This document shows, piece by piece, positions 34,453-47,175 of a stretch of DNA of 64,000 nt (its first letter is position 1; the number at the start of each line of letters is the position of its first letter). The stretch comes from Skeletonema tropicum (taxonomy: Eukaryota > Bacillariophyta > Thalassiosirophyceae > Thalassiosirales > Thalassiosiraceae), in contig JAWZXG010000040.1 of the NCBI GenBank assembly GCA_037178625.1, forward strand, positions 41,990 through 105,989, read 5' to 3'. The notes beneath the pieces were generated by a model that saw only the letters and a program-made list of their open reading frames with translations, made no database searches and was not told the origin of the DNA. Both the position numbers and the translations under genes were made by a program.

Positions 34453-35538
34453 CTACATGTCATCCACAAGCTGAACCTTGGCACGATCAAGCTTACTCTT
34501 CAAATAAAACGCATACGTCGAGAGAAGAATGAACGAACAACTAAACAACCCAATAAACACCCCCGCAGCCGAACTAGAATGAGACTTGGAGAACATTCCA
34601 CCATCCTTGTAGACCATGTTGATACCCTCCATGAATTGACATGCCTTGTTGTTGCCACTTCCACCACCGTTCAAAGTCTGTTCACACTTTCCTGCCTCGA
34701 GGTAGATTGCCTCACATCCCTCCTTGACTGCATCTGCATCCTGTTGATCATTGTAATTGGCATCACCTCCTTCCATACAAGACATGCATTCATTTCCAAT
34801 CAGTGTCGTTTGAGCATGAGGAAGTTCCTTCCCAGTAATGGACGTGTACACGTCTTCACCGCCATAGACATCGGCTAGGTTGCTACAGGTATCATCTGTA
34901 AAGACCCCCATGAGAATGGATCCTCCATCACTCGAACAATACGCTCCAGTATAGTACGCTTCTCCATTCAACTGCTGACAAGTCACCATATCCATCAAAT
35001 CCCACTCCTCGTCCACCTCTTGCTGCTGCTGTCCACCGTTCTCCTCTGCATAGGGATTATTGTCCACACAATACTCCATCCCCTTATTCATAAAACAGTC
35101 ATACTCACACTTCTCAAACGTTCCATAATTATCATCCCCATTGCCATTGTTGTTATAACATCCACATTCGTTACTACGGGCGTATTCACAATTGTAATCT
35201 TGATCTTGTTGGACTGCATCTAGATAGGATTGCAGATAAGTGTCCATGGAGATGATGTAGTCGCCATAGCCGGATTTGCAGCCGTAGGCACTATCGGTGG
35301 CGCAGGTGTTGGTGGGGCAGAGGCGGAAGCGGACTAGGTTGAGGTTGGTGAGTTTGATATCGCCCTCGTCGTCGCCGCCGTCGTTGGCATCTTCGTTCCA
35401 TTGGGGTGTAGTGTGACATCCTTGGAATTTGAGTGAGTAGTTGGCTACCCAGCTGTAGTCGACTTGTTGATTGTCGTCACCGTCGAGACGTCGTGCGGAA
35501 GAAGGCGATGAGTGTCGTTTTGGAAAGCTCTCGTTGAG
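34453..35538 (-). CDS. Main Cys-rich membrane protein gene, unit 13 copy
   Basis: Intact. Same translation as unit 5. Confidence 0.77.
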   Translation of the reverse strand, partial: LNESFPKRHSSPSSARRLDGDDNQQVDYSWVANYSLKFQGCHTTPQWNEDANDGGDDEGDIKLTNLNLVRFRLCPTNTCATDSAYGCKSGYGDYIISMDTYLQSYLDAVQQDQDYNCEYARSNECGCYNNNGNGDDNYGTFEKCEYDCFMNKGMEYCVDNNPYAEENGGQQQQEVDEEWDLMDMVTCQQLNGEAYYTGAYCSSDGGSILMGVFTDDTCSNLADVYGGEDVYTSITGKELPHAQTTLIGNECMSCMEGGDANYNDQQDADAVKEGCEAIYLEAGKCEQTLNGGGSGNNKACQFMEGINMVYKDGGMFSKSHSSSAAGVFIGLFSCSFILLSTYAFYLKSKLDRAKVQLVDDM

Positions 35539-35989
35539 CTCTATCGATTAGTTGTTGAATGAGCTTGATTGGACGACTTTTGTTTGATCGTCTTGGTTAA
35601 AAACGGTGCTACGTCTACGTTCAGCACGAGCGAGGCAGCCGACAGCGACAGCCGGCCAAATTGAATCTCAATCCGGCTTGACAGCCAGAATTTCCAAACA
35701 GATAATATCCAAAAGTTGACAATGTGACCACTATTCGAATCGTCTCTTCAAGCTGCATCGAATCGATTAATGCCCTGATCAGACTTTCATCGTCAAAATA
35801 CTCCTATATAATCACAGCTCAGACAGTTGTAGACGATCAGCACTCAGCACCGACCGTGACCGTCCATGACAATTGTTACATCTAAGATCCAGACGCTGCG
35901 CTGAAGACACTGCTGTAGATACGATCAGGTAAGATCCATTCGAATATTAGATTATTCATCTCTGTAATCACTGGAGAGCGGTGGGCTCC

Positions 35990-36250
35990 ATGATGGGTTC
36001 ACTCGACATGTGGGAGGTGCACCGTCATCATTCATCATCCGGCAAGGGCTACATCATACGCTCGGCAATAATAATAATACCACCCAGCAACAGTGTGATA
36101 GTTCTTGTTCTACTGGCAGGAAGCGGTCGGCTCGCTTTGATGTTGCTGCCTGGTGGAGTTGGCTACTCTATTGGTATTGGATGCAGCATGCAGCATTTGA
36201 AGTGGTGTCTGCTTTGGATCTTTGGATTTGATTTTGTGGGTTCGGGGTGA
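35990..36250 (+). CDS. Small hydrophobic ORF, unit 14 copy
   Basis: Intact, same translation as the unit 5 copy. Confidence 0.33.
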   Translation: MMGSLDMWEVHRHHSSSGKGYIIRSAIIIIPPSNSVIVLVLLAGSGRLALMLLPGGVGYSIGIGCSMQHLKWCLLWIFGFDFVGSG

Positions 36251-37186
36251 GTTGCGACATTGACAGCTTCTCACTTTTTGACCGACACCGATCAACAACG
36301 AAGCGAAGACGAAGCAAGCAAGCACAATGGCAATAAGAAGTAGTAGCACCTACTGCCGTGCCAATCATTACTATACGCCGTGCCAATCACCCGCTCGCCC
36401 GTGCCAACAAATCATGGACTCCACTGTATTGTAGTAGAAGTTGATAAATAGTTCCCTCGTGCGTCTATTAACACACACGTACCTTCTGGATGGATGAGGC
36501 TGATCGTCATGAGTGTCTTCAGCGCAGCGTTTAGAGCCCACCCCGTGCCAAACTAATCATTGACGAGGCTGATTAAGGTGGTCGCTTTTTGAGATCTTAC
36601 ATCGTACCAACTGTCATTGATATGAATATTGGACTGTTCGAATTCGATAGAGCTTGAATTGACGATTCCAATGCTCGTCTCATTGTTATCTACGAAGCGA
36701 GGCGAGCGCAACGCAACGAGCGGAGCACTGCCATTGAAAACAGCGCTCGACTTCTAGGGGTCGATTTAGTTGATTCGATTAACAAAGGGTCGATATTTGG
36801 CCTTGGTAATAGTAACAATCGATAGGGATTGGCGAGAGCGTTCCAAATCACTACTCATTGTCTTGATACGACAACTGCAACGGGAGATATTAAGGAAGAG
36901 GATGATTTGGAGAGGAATGAAAGGGTACAATAATAGTGTTTATTCGTCTTACTTGCTGCGATCACTACAAGTCAACATATCGGAGGAGGTATCTCTAACT
37001 CAATAGAATAGAATGACTACTTTAGTAAAACCTAAACAACATATATTATATTACTTGCCATCGATTAATCCCTCTTGGCAAACTCTTATCTATCTAGCAG
37101 CTGCAGACTCTCCTCTGAGGTCCGCGCTAATACTAATATGTATCAACCATCCTCCGTCCTCTCACTCTCACACACCATACAACCAT

Positions 37187-38272
37187 CTACATGTCATCCA
37201 CAAGCTGAACCTTGGCACGATCAAGCTTACTCTTCAAATAAAACGCATACGTCGAGAGAAGAATGAACGAACAACTAAACAACCCAATAAACACCCCCGC
37301 AGCCGAACTAGAATGAGACTTGGAGAACATTCCACCATCCTTGTAGACCATGTTGATACCCTCCATGAATTGACATGCCTTGTTGTTGCCACTTCCACCA
37401 CCGTTCAAAGTCTGTTCACACTTTCCTGCCTCGAGGTAGATTGCCTCACATCCCTCCTTGACTGCATCTGCATCCTGTTGATCATTGTAATTGGCATCAC
37501 CTCCTTCCATACAAGACATGCATTCATTTCCAATCAGTGTCGTTTGAGCATGAGGAAGTTCCTTCCCAGTAATGGACGTGTACACGTCTTCACCGCCATA
37601 GACATCGGCTAGGTTGCTACAGGTATCATCTGTAAAGACCCCCATGAGAATGGATCCTCCATCACTCGAACAATACGCTCCAGTATAGTACGCTTCTCCA
37701 TTCAACTGCTGACAAGTCACCATATCCATCAAATCCCACTCCTCGTCCACCTCTTGCTGCTGCTGTCCACCGTTCTCCTCTGCATAGGGATTATTGTCCA
37801 CACAATACTCCATCCCCTTATTCATAAAACAGTCATACTCACACTTCTCAAACGTTCCATAATTATCATCCCCATTGCCATTGTTGTTATAACATCCACA
37901 TTCGTTACTACGGGCGTATTCACAATTGTAATCTTGATCTTGTTGGACTGCATCTAGATAGGATTGCAGATAAGTGTCCATGGAGATGATGTAGTCGCCA
38001 TAGCCGGATTTGCAGCCGTAGGCACTATCGGTGGCGCAGGTGTTGGTGGGGCAGAGGCGGAAGCGGACTAGGTTGAGGTTGGTGAGTTTGATATCGCCCT
38101 CGTCGTCGCCGCCGTCGTTGGCATCTTCGTTCCATTGGGGTGTAGTGTGACATCCTTGGAATTTGAGTGAGTAGTTGGCTACCCAGCTGTAGTCGACTTG
38201 TTGATTGTCGTCACCGTCGAGACGTCGTGCGGAAGAAGGCGATGAGTGTCGTTTTGGAAAGCTCTCGTTGAG
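37187..38272 (-). CDS. Main Cys-rich membrane protein gene, unit 14 copy
   Basis: Intact. Same translation as unit 5. Confidence 0.77.
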   Translation of the reverse strand, partial: LNESFPKRHSSPSSARRLDGDDNQQVDYSWVANYSLKFQGCHTTPQWNEDANDGGDDEGDIKLTNLNLVRFRLCPTNTCATDSAYGCKSGYGDYIISMDTYLQSYLDAVQQDQDYNCEYARSNECGCYNNNGNGDDNYGTFEKCEYDCFMNKGMEYCVDNNPYAEENGGQQQQEVDEEWDLMDMVTCQQLNGEAYYTGAYCSSDGGSILMGVFTDDTCSNLADVYGGEDVYTSITGKELPHAQTTLIGNECMSCMEGGDANYNDQQDADAVKEGCEAIYLEAGKCEQTLNGGGSGNNKACQFMEGINMVYKDGGMFSKSHSSSAAGVFIGLFSCSFILLSTYAFYLKSKLDRAKVQLVDDM

Positions 38273-38723
38273 CTCTATCGATTAGTTGTTGAATGAGCTT
38301 GATTGGACGACTTTTGTTTGATCGTCTTGGTTAAAAACGGTGCTACGTCTACGTTCAGCACGAGCGAGGCAGCCGACAGCGACAGCCGGCCAAATTGAAT
38401 CTCAATCCGGCTTGACAGCCAGAATTTCCAAACAGATAATATCCAAAAGTTGACAATGTGACCACTATTCGAATCGTCTCTTCAAGCTGCATCGAATCGA
38501 TTAATGCCCTGATCAGACTTTCATCGTCAAAATACTCCTATATAATCACAGCTCAGACAGTTGTAGACGATCAGCACTCAGCACCGACCGTGACCGTCCA
38601 TGACAATTGTTACATCTAAGATCCAGACGCTGCGCTGAAGACACTGCTGTAGATACGATCAGGTAAGATCCATTCGAATATTAGATTATTCATCTCTGTA
38701 ATCACTGGAGAGCGGTGGGCTCC

Positions 38724-38984
38724 ATGATGGGTTCACTCGACATGTGGGAGGTGCACCGTCATCATTCATCATCCGGCAAGGGCTACATCATACGCTCGGC
38801 AATAATAATAATACCACCCAGCAACAGTGTGATAGTTCTTGTTCTACTGGCAGGAAGCGGTCGGCTCGCTTTGATGTTGCTGCCTGGTGGAGTTGGCTAC
38901 TCTATTGGTATTGGATGCAGCATGCAGCATTTGAAGTGGTGTCTGCTTTGGATCTTTGGATTTGATTTTGTGGGTTCGGGGTGA
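38724..38984 (+). CDS. Small hydrophobic ORF, unit 15 copy
   Basis: Intact, same translation as the unit 5 copy. Confidence 0.33.
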   Translation: MMGSLDMWEVHRHHSSSGKGYIIRSAIIIIPPSNSVIVLVLLAGSGRLALMLLPGGVGYSIGIGCSMQHLKWCLLWIFGFDFVGSG

Positions 38985-39916
38985 GTTGCGACATTGACAG
39001 CTTCTCACTTTTTGACCGACACCGATCAACGAAGCGAAGACGAAGCAAGCAAGCACAATGGCAATAAGAAGTAGTAGCACCTACTGCCGTGCCAATCATT
39101 ACTATACGCCGTGCCAATCACCCGCTCGCCCGTGCCAACAAATCATGGACTCCACTGTATTGTAGTAGAAGTTGATAAATAGTTCCCTCGTGCGTCTATT
39201 AACACACACGTACCTTCTGGATGGATGAGGCTGATCGTCATGAGTGTCTTCAGCGCAGCGTTTAGAGCCCACCCCGTGCCAACTAATCATTGACGAGGCT
39301 GATTAAGGTGGTCGCTTTTTGAGATCTTACATCGTACCAACTGTCATTGATATGAATATTGGACTGTTCGAATTCGATAGAGCTTGAATTGACGATTCCA
39401 ATGCTCGTCTCATTGTTATCTACGAAGCGAGGCGAGCGCAACGCAACGAGCGGAGCACTGCCATTGAAAACAGCGCTCGACTTCTAGGGGTCGATTTAGT
39501 TGATTCGATTAACAAAGGGTCGATATTTGGCCTTGGTAATAGTAACAATCGATAGGGATTGGCGAGAGCGTTCCAAATCACTACTCATTGTCTTGATACG
39601 ACAACTGCAACGGGAGATATTAAGGAAGAGGATGATTTGGAGAGGAATGAAAGGGTACAATAATAGTGTTTATTCGTCTTACTTGCTGCGATCACTACAA
39701 GTCAACATATCGGAGGAGGTATCTCTAACTCAATAGAATAGAATGACTACTTTAGTAAAACCTAAACAACATATATTATATTACTTGCCATCGATTAATC
39801 CCTCTTGGCAAACTCTTATCTATCTAGCAGCTGCAGACTCTCCTCTGAGGTCCGCGCTAATACTAATATGTATCAACCATCCTCCGTCCTCTCACTCTCA
39901 CACACCATACAACCAT

Positions 39917-41002
39917 CTACATGTCATCCACAAGCTGAACCTTGGCACGATCAAGCTTACTCTTCAAATAAAACGCATACGTCGAGAGAAGAATGAACGA
40001 ACAACTAAACAACCCAATAAACACCCCCGCAGCCGAACTAGAATGAGACTTGGAGAACATTCCACCATCCTTGTAGACCATGTTGATACCCTCCATGAAT
40101 TGACATGCCTTGTTGTTGCCACTTCCACCACCGTTCAAAGTCTGTTCACACTTTCCTGCCTCGAGGTAGATTGCCTCACATCCCTCCTTGACTGCATCTG
40201 CATCCTGTTGATCATTGTAATTGGCATCACCTCCTTCCATACAAGACATGCATTCATTTCCAATCAGTGTCGTTTGAGCATGAGGAAGTTCCTTCCCAGT
40301 AATGGACGTGTACACGTCTTCACCGCCATAGACATCGGCTAGGTTGCTACAGGTATCATCTGTAAAGACCCCCATGAGAATGGATCCTCCATCACTCGAA
40401 CAATACGCTCCAGTATAGTACGCTTCTCCATTCAACTGCTGACAAGTCACCATATCCATCAAATCCCACTCCTCGTCCACCTCTTGCTGCTGCTGTCCAC
40501 CGTTCTCCTCTGCATAGGGATTATTGTCCACACAATACTCCATCCCCTTATTCATAAAACAGTCATACTCACACTTCTCAAACGTTCCATAATTATCATC
40601 CCCATTGCCATTGTTGTTATAACATCCACATTCGTTACTACGGGCGTATTCACAATTGTAATCTTGATCTTGTTGGACTGCATCTAGATAGGATTGCAGA
40701 TAAGTGTCCATGGAGATGATGTAGTCGCCATAGCCGGATTTGCAGCCGTAGGCACTATCGGTGGCGCAGGTGTTGGTGGGGCAGAGGCGGAAGCGGACTA
40801 GGTTGAGGTTGGTGAGTTTGATATCGCCCTCGTCGTCGCCGCCGTCGTTGGCATCTTCGTTCCATTGGGGTGTAGTGTGACATCCTTGGAATTTGAGTGA
40901 GTAGTTGGCTACCCAGCTGTAGTCGACTTGTTGATTGTCGTCACCGTCGAGACGTCGTGCGGAAGAAGGCGATGAGTGTCGTTTTGGAAAGCTCTCGTTG
41001 AG
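39917..41002 (-). CDS. Main Cys-rich membrane protein gene, unit 15 copy
   Basis: Intact. Same translation as unit 5. Its upstream-exon region carries the A6 variant at 41063-41068, which would fall inside the proposed intron. Confidence 0.77.
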   Translation of the reverse strand, partial: LNESFPKRHSSPSSARRLDGDDNQQVDYSWVANYSLKFQGCHTTPQWNEDANDGGDDEGDIKLTNLNLVRFRLCPTNTCATDSAYGCKSGYGDYIISMDTYLQSYLDAVQQDQDYNCEYARSNECGCYNNNGNGDDNYGTFEKCEYDCFMNKGMEYCVDNNPYAEENGGQQQQEVDEEWDLMDMVTCQQLNGEAYYTGAYCSSDGGSILMGVFTDDTCSNLADVYGGEDVYTSITGKELPHAQTTLIGNECMSCMEGGDANYNDQQDADAVKEGCEAIYLEAGKCEQTLNGGGSGNNKACQFMEGINMVYKDGGMFSKSHSSSAAGVFIGLFSCSFILLSTYAFYLKSKLDRAKVQLVDDM

Positions 41003-41454
41003 CTCTATCGATTAGTTGTTGAATGAGCTTGATTGGACGACTTTTGTTTGATCGTCTTGGTTAAAAAACGGTGCTACGTCTACGTTCAGCACGAGCGAGG
41101 CAGCCGACAGCGACAGCCGGCCAAATTGAATCTCAATCCGGCTTGACAGCCAGAATTTCCAAACAGATAATATCCAAAAGTTGACAATGTGACCACTATT
41201 CGAATCGTCTCTTCAAGCTGCATCGAATCGATTAATGCCCTGATCAGACTTTCATCGTCAAAATACTCCTATATAATCACAGCTCAGACAGTTGTAGACG
41301 ATCAGCACTCAGCACCGACCGTGACCGTCCATGACAATTGTTACATCTAAGATCCAGACGCTGCGCTGAAGACACTGCTGTAGATACGATCAGGTAAGAT
41401 CCATTCGAATATTAGATTATTCATCTCTGTAATCACTGGAGAGCGGTGGGCTCC

Positions 41455-41715
41455 ATGATGGGTTCACTCGACATGTGGGAGGTGCACCGTCATCATTCAT
41501 CATCCGGCAAGGGCTACATCATACGCTCGGCAATAATAATAATACCACCCAGCAACAGTGTGATAGTTCTTGTTCTACTGGCAGGAAGCGGTCGGCTCGC
41601 TTTGATGTTGCTGCCTGGTGGAGTTGGCTACTCTATTGGTATTGGATGCAGCATGCAGCATTTGAAGTGGTGTCTGCTTTGGATCTTTGGATTTGATTTT
41701 GTGGGTTCGGGGTGA
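41455..41715 (+). CDS. Small hydrophobic ORF, unit 16 copy
   Basis: Intact, same translation as the unit 5 copy. Confidence 0.33.
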   Translation: MMGSLDMWEVHRHHSSSGKGYIIRSAIIIIPPSNSVIVLVLLAGSGRLALMLLPGGVGYSIGIGCSMQHLKWCLLWIFGFDFVGSG

Positions 41716-42646
41716 GTTGCGACATTGACAGCTTCTCACTTTTTGACCGACACCGATCAACGAAGCGAAGACGAAGCAAGCAAGCACAATGGCAATAAGA
41801 AGTAGTAGCACCTACTGCCGTGCCAATCATTACTATACGCCGTGCCAATCACCCGCTCGCCCGTGCCAACAAATCATGGACTCCACTGTATTGTAGTAGA
41901 AGTTGATAAATAGTTCCCTCGTGCGTCTATTAACACACACGTACCTTCTGGATGGATGAGGCTGATCGTCATGAGTGTCTTCAGCGCAGCGTTTAGAGCC
42001 CACCCCGTGCCAACTAATCATTGACGAGGCTGATTAAGGTGGTCGCTTTTTGAGATCTTACATCGTACCAACTGTCATTGATATGAATATTGGACTGTTC
42101 GAATTCGATAGAGCTTGAATTGACGATTCCAATGCTCGTCTCATTGTTATCTACGAAGCGAGGCGAGCGCAACGCAACGAGCGGAGCACTGCCATTGAAA
42201 ACAGCGCTCGACTTCTAGGGGTCGATTTAGTTGATTCGATTAACAAAGGGTCGATATTGGCCTTGGTAATAGTAACAATCGATAGGGATTGGCGAGAGCG
42301 TTCCAAATCACTACTCATTGTCTTGATACGACAACTGCAACGGGAGATATTAAGGAAGAGGATGATTTGGAGAGGAATGAAAGGGTACAATAATAGTGTT
42401 TATTCGTCTTACTTGCTGCGATCACTACAAGTCAACATATCGGAGGAGGTATCTCTAACTCAATAGAATAGAATGACTACTTTAGTAAAACCTAAACAAC
42501 ATATATTATATTACTTGCCATCGATTAATCCCTCTTGGCAAACTCTTATCTATCTAGCAGCTGCAGACTCTCCTCTGAGGTCCGCGCTAATACTAATATG
42601 TATCAACCATCCTCCGTCCTCTCACTCTCACACACCATACAACCAT

Positions 42647-43732
42647 CTACATGTCATCCACAAGCTGAACCTTGGCACGATCAAGCTTACTCTTCAAATA
42701 AAACGCATACGTCGAGAGAAGAATGAACGAACAACTAAACAACCCAATAAACACCCCCGCAGCCGAACTAGAATGAGACTTGGAGAACATTCCACCATCC
42801 TTGTAGACCATGTTGATACCCTCCATGAATTGACATGCCTTGTTGTTGCCACTTCCACCACCGTTCAAAGTCTGTTCACACTTTCCTGCCTCGAGGTAGA
42901 TTGCCTCACATCCCTCCTTGACTGCATCTGCATCCTGTTGATCATTGTAATTGGCATCACCTCCTTCCATACAAGACATGCATTCATTTCCAATCAGTGT
43001 CGTTTGAGCATGAGGAAGTTCCTTCCCAGTAATGGACGTGTACACGTCTTCACCGCCATAGACATCGGCTAGGTTGCTACAGGTATCATCTGTAAAGACC
43101 CCCATGAGAATGGATCCTCCATCACTCGAACAATACGCTCCAGTATAGTACGCTTCTCCATTCAACTGCTGACAAGTCACCATATCCATCAAATCCCACT
43201 CCTCGTCCACCTCTTGCTGCTGCTGTCCACCGTTCTCCTCTGCATAGGGATTATTGTCCACACAATACTCCATCCCCTTATTCATAAAACAGTCATACTC
43301 ACACTTCTCAAACGTTCCATAATTATCATCCCCATTGCCATTGTTGTTATAACATCCACATTCGTTACTACGGGCGTATTCACAATTGTAATCTTGATCT
43401 TGTTGGACTGCATCTAGATAGGATTGCAGATAAGTGTCCATGGAGATGATGTAGTCGCCATAGCCGGATTTGCAGCCGTAGGCACTATCGGTGGCGCAGG
43501 TGTTGGTGGGGCAGAGGCGGAAGCGGACTAGGTTGAGGTTGGTGAGTTTGATATCGCCCTCGTCGTCGCCGCCGTCGTTGGCATCTTCGTTCCATTGGGG
43601 TGTAGTGTGACATCCTTGGAATTTGAGTGAGTAGTTGGCTACCCAGCTGTAGTCGACTTGTTGATTGTCGTCACCGTCGAGACGTCGTGCGGAAGAAGGC
43701 GATGAGTGTCGTTTTGGAAAGCTCTCGTTGAG
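42647..43732 (-). CDS. Main Cys-rich membrane protein gene, unit 16 copy
   Basis: Intact. Same translation as unit 5. Confidence 0.77.
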   Translation of the reverse strand, partial: LNESFPKRHSSPSSARRLDGDDNQQVDYSWVANYSLKFQGCHTTPQWNEDANDGGDDEGDIKLTNLNLVRFRLCPTNTCATDSAYGCKSGYGDYIISMDTYLQSYLDAVQQDQDYNCEYARSNECGCYNNNGNGDDNYGTFEKCEYDCFMNKGMEYCVDNNPYAEENGGQQQQEVDEEWDLMDMVTCQQLNGEAYYTGAYCSSDGGSILMGVFTDDTCSNLADVYGGEDVYTSITGKELPHAQTTLIGNECMSCMEGGDANYNDQQDADAVKEGCEAIYLEAGKCEQTLNGGGSGNNKACQFMEGINMVYKDGGMFSKSHSSSAAGVFIGLFSCSFILLSTYAFYLKSKLDRAKVQLVDDM

Positions 43733-44183
43733 CTCTATCGATTAGTTGTTGAATGAGCTTGATTGGACGACTTTTGTTTGATCGTCTTGGTTAAAAACGG
43801 TGCTACGTCTACGTTCAGCACGAGCGAGGCAGCCGACAGCGACAGCCGGCCAAATTGAATCTCAATCCGGCTTGACAGCCAGAATTTCCAAACAGATAAT
43901 ATCCAAAAGTTGACAATGTGACCACTATTCGAATCGTCTCTTCAAGCTGCATCGAATCGATTAATGCCCTGATCAGACTTTCATCGTCAAAATACTCCTA
44001 TATAATCACAGCTCAGACAGTTGTAGACGATCAGCACTCAGCACCGACCGTGACCGTCCATGACAATTGTTACATCTAAGATCCAGACGCTGCGCTGAAG
44101 ACACTGCTGTAGATACGATCAGGTAAGATCCATTCGAATATTAGATTATTCATCTCTGTAATCACTGGAGAGCGGTGGGCTCC

Positions 44184-44444
44184 ATGATGGGTTCACTCGA
44201 CATGTGGGAGGTGCACCGTCATCATTCATCATCCGGCAAGGGCTACATCATACGCTCGGCAATAATAATAATACCACCCAGCAACAGTGTGATAGTTCTT
44301 GTTCTACTGGCAGGAAGCGGTCGGCTCGCTTTGATGTTGCTGCCTGGTGGAGTTGGCTACTCTATTGGTATTGGATGCAGCATGCAGCATTTGAAGTGGT
44401 GTCTGCTTTGGATCTTTGGATTTGATTTTGTGGGTTCGGGGTGA
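44184..44444 (+). CDS. Small hydrophobic ORF, unit 17 copy
   Basis: Intact, same translation as the unit 5 copy. Confidence 0.33.
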   Translation: MMGSLDMWEVHRHHSSSGKGYIIRSAIIIIPPSNSVIVLVLLAGSGRLALMLLPGGVGYSIGIGCSMQHLKWCLLWIFGFDFVGSG

Positions 44445-45376
44445 GTTGCGACATTGACAGCTTCTCACTTTTTGACCGACACCGATCAACGAAGCGAAGA
44501 CGAAGCAAGCAAGCACAATGGCAATAAGAAGTAGTAGCACCTACTGCCGTGCCAATCATTACTATACGCCGTGCCAATCACCCGCTCGCCCGTGCCAACA
44601 AATCATGGACTCCACTGTATTGTAGTAGAAGTTGATAAATAGTTCCCTCGTGCGTCTATTAACACACACGTACCTTCTGGATGGATGAGGCTGATCGTCA
44701 TGAGTGTCTTCAGCGCAGCGTTTAGAGCCCACCCCGTGCCAACTAATCATTGACGAGGCTGATTAAGGTGGTCGCTTTTTGAGATCTTACATCGTACCAA
44801 CTGTCATTGATATGAATATTGGACTGTTCGAATTCGATAGAGCTTGAATTGACGATTCCAATGCTCGTCTCATTGTTATCTACGAAGCGAGGCGAGCGCA
44901 ACGCAACGAGCGGAGCACTGCCATTGAAAACAGCGCTCGACTTCTAGGGGTCGATTTAGTTGATTCGATTAACAAAGGGTCGATATTTGGCCTTGGTAAT
45001 AGTAACAATCGATAGGGATTGGCGAGAGCGTTCCAAATCACTACTCATTGTCTTGATACGACAACTGCAACGGGAGATATTAAGGAAGAGGATGATTTGG
45101 AGAGGAATGAAAGGGTACAATAATAGTGTTTATTCGTCTTACTTGCTGCGATCACTACAAGTCAACATATCGGAGGAGGTATCTCTAACTCAATAGAATA
45201 GAATGACTACTTTAGTAAAACCTAAACAACATATATTATATTACTTGCCATCGATTAATCCCTCTTGGCAAACTCTTATCTATCTAGCAGCTGCAGACTC
45301 TCCTCTGAGGTCCGCGCTAATACTAATATGTATCAACCATCCTCCGTCCTCTCACTCTCACACACCATACAACCAT

Positions 45377-46463
45377 CTACATGTCATCCACAAGCTGAAC
45401 CTTGGCACGATCAAGCTTACTCTTCAAATAAAACGCATACGTCGAGAGAAGAATGAAACGAACAACTAAACAACCCAATAAACACCCCCGCAGCCGAACT
45501 AGAATGAGACTTGGAGAACATTCCACCATCCTTGTAGACCATGTTGATACCCTCCATGAATTGACATGCCTTGTTGTTGCCACTTCCACCACCGTTCAAA
45601 GTCTGTTCACACTTTCCTGCCTCGAGGTAGATTGCCTCACATCCCTCCTTGACTGCATCTGCATCCTGTTGATCATTGTAATTGGCATCACCTCCTTCCA
45701 TACAAGACATGCATTCATTTCCAATCAGTGTCGTTTGAGCATGAGGAAGTTCCTTCCCAGTAATGGACGTGTACACGTCTTCACCGCCATAGACATCGGC
45801 TAGGTTGCTACAGGTATCATCTGTAAAGACCCCCATGAGAATGGATCCTCCATCACTCGAACAATACGCTCCAGTATAGTACGCTTCTCCATTCAACTGC
45901 TGACAAGTCACCATATCCATCAAATCCCACTCCTCGTCCACCTCTTGCTGCTGCTGTCCACCGTTCTCCTCTGCATAGGGATTATTGTCCACACAATACT
46001 CCATCCCCTTATTCATAAAACAGTCATACTCACACTTCTCAAACGTTCCATAATTATCATCCCCATTGCCATTGTTGTTATAACATCCACATTCGTTACT
46101 ACGGGCGTATTCACAATTGTAATCTTGATCTTGTTGGACTGCATCTAGATAGGATTGCAGATAAGTGTCCATGGAGATGATGTAGTCGCCATAGCCGGAT
46201 TTGCAGCCGTAGGCACTATCGGTGGCGCAGGTGTTGGTGGGGCAGAGGCGGAAGCGGACTAGGTTGAGGTTGGTGAGTTTGATATCGCCCTCGTCGTCGC
46301 CGCCGTCGTTGGCATCTTCGTTCCATTGGGGTGTAGTGTGACATCCTTGGAATTTGAGTGAGTAGTTGGCTACCCAGCTGTAGTCGACTTGTTGATTGTC
46401 GTCACCGTCGAGACGTCGTGCGGAAGAAGGCGATGAGTGTCGTTTTGGAAAGCTCTCGTTGAG
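45377..46463 (-). pseudogene. Main Cys-rich membrane protein gene, unit 17 copy, late frameshift
   Basis: An extra A at 45456-45458 shifts the frame inside the membrane helix (after G-L-F-S-C-S-F). The hydrophobic run is cut short and the basic tail is replaced by about nine unrelated residues. Everything N-terminal to this is intact, so this is the mildest of the broken copies. Confidence 0.7.
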
Positions 46464-46914
46464 CTCTATCGATTAGTTGTTGAATGAGCTTGATTGGACG
46501 ACTTTTGTTTGATCGTCTTGGTTAAAAACGGTGCTACGTCTACGTTCAGCACGAGCGAGGCAGCCGACAGCGACAGCCGGCCAAATTGAATCTCAATCCG
46601 GCTTGACAGCCAGAATTTCCAAACAGATAATATCCAAAAGTTGACAATGTGACCACTATTCGAATCGTCTCTTCAAGCTGCATCGAATCGATTAATGCCC
46701 TGATCAGACTTTCATCGTCAAAATACTCCTATATAATCACAGCTCAGACAGTTGTAGACGATCAGCACTCAGCACCGACCGTGACCGTCCATGACAATTG
46801 TTACATCTAAGATCCAGACGCTGCGCTGAAGACACTGCTGTAGATACGATCAGGTAAGATCCATTCGAATATTAGATTATTCATCTCTGTAATCACTGGA
46901 GAGCGGTGGGCTCC

Positions 46915-47175
46915 ATGATGGGTTCACTCGACATGTGGGAGGTGCACCGTCATCATTCATCATCCGGCAAGGGCTACATCATACGCTCGGCAATAATAAT
47001 AATACCACCCAGCAACAGTGTGATAGTTCTTGTTCTACTGGCAGGAAGCGGTCGGCTCGCTTTGATGTTGCTGCCTGGTGGAGTTGGCTACTCTATTGGT
47101 ATTGGATGCAGCATGCAGCATTTGAAGTGGTGTCTGCTTTGGATCTTTGGATTTGATTTTGTGGGTTCGGGGTGA
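46915..47175 (+). CDS. Small hydrophobic ORF, unit 18 copy
   Basis: Intact, same translation as the unit 5 copy. Confidence 0.33.
   Translation: MMGSLDMWEVHRHHSSSGKGYIIRSAIIIIPPSNSVIVLVLLAGSGRLALMLLPGGVGYSIGIGCSMQHLKWCLLWIFGFDFVGSG

Larger units (their letters stand above)
32825..35555 (+). repeat. Repeat unit 13 (2,731 bp)
   Basis: One extra C in the run at 33664-33667, in the motif-bearing spacer. Confidence 0.97.
35556..38289 (+). repeat. Repeat unit 14 (2,734 bp)
   Basis: Has a duplicated AAC near 36294-36299 and +A near 36550. Both are in spacer. Confidence 0.97.
38290..41019 (+). repeat. Repeat unit 15 (2,730 bp)
   Basis: Consensus length, no indel noticed, both frames intact. Confidence 0.97.
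41020..43749 (+). repeat. Repeat unit 16 (2,730 bp)
   Basis: Has +A in the run at 41063-41068 and -T near 42256. These cancel in length and both are non-coding. Confidence 0.97.
43750..46480 (+). repeat. Repeat unit 17 (2,731 bp)
   Basis: One extra A in the run at 45456-45458, inside the 3' end of the main gene. Confidence 0.97.
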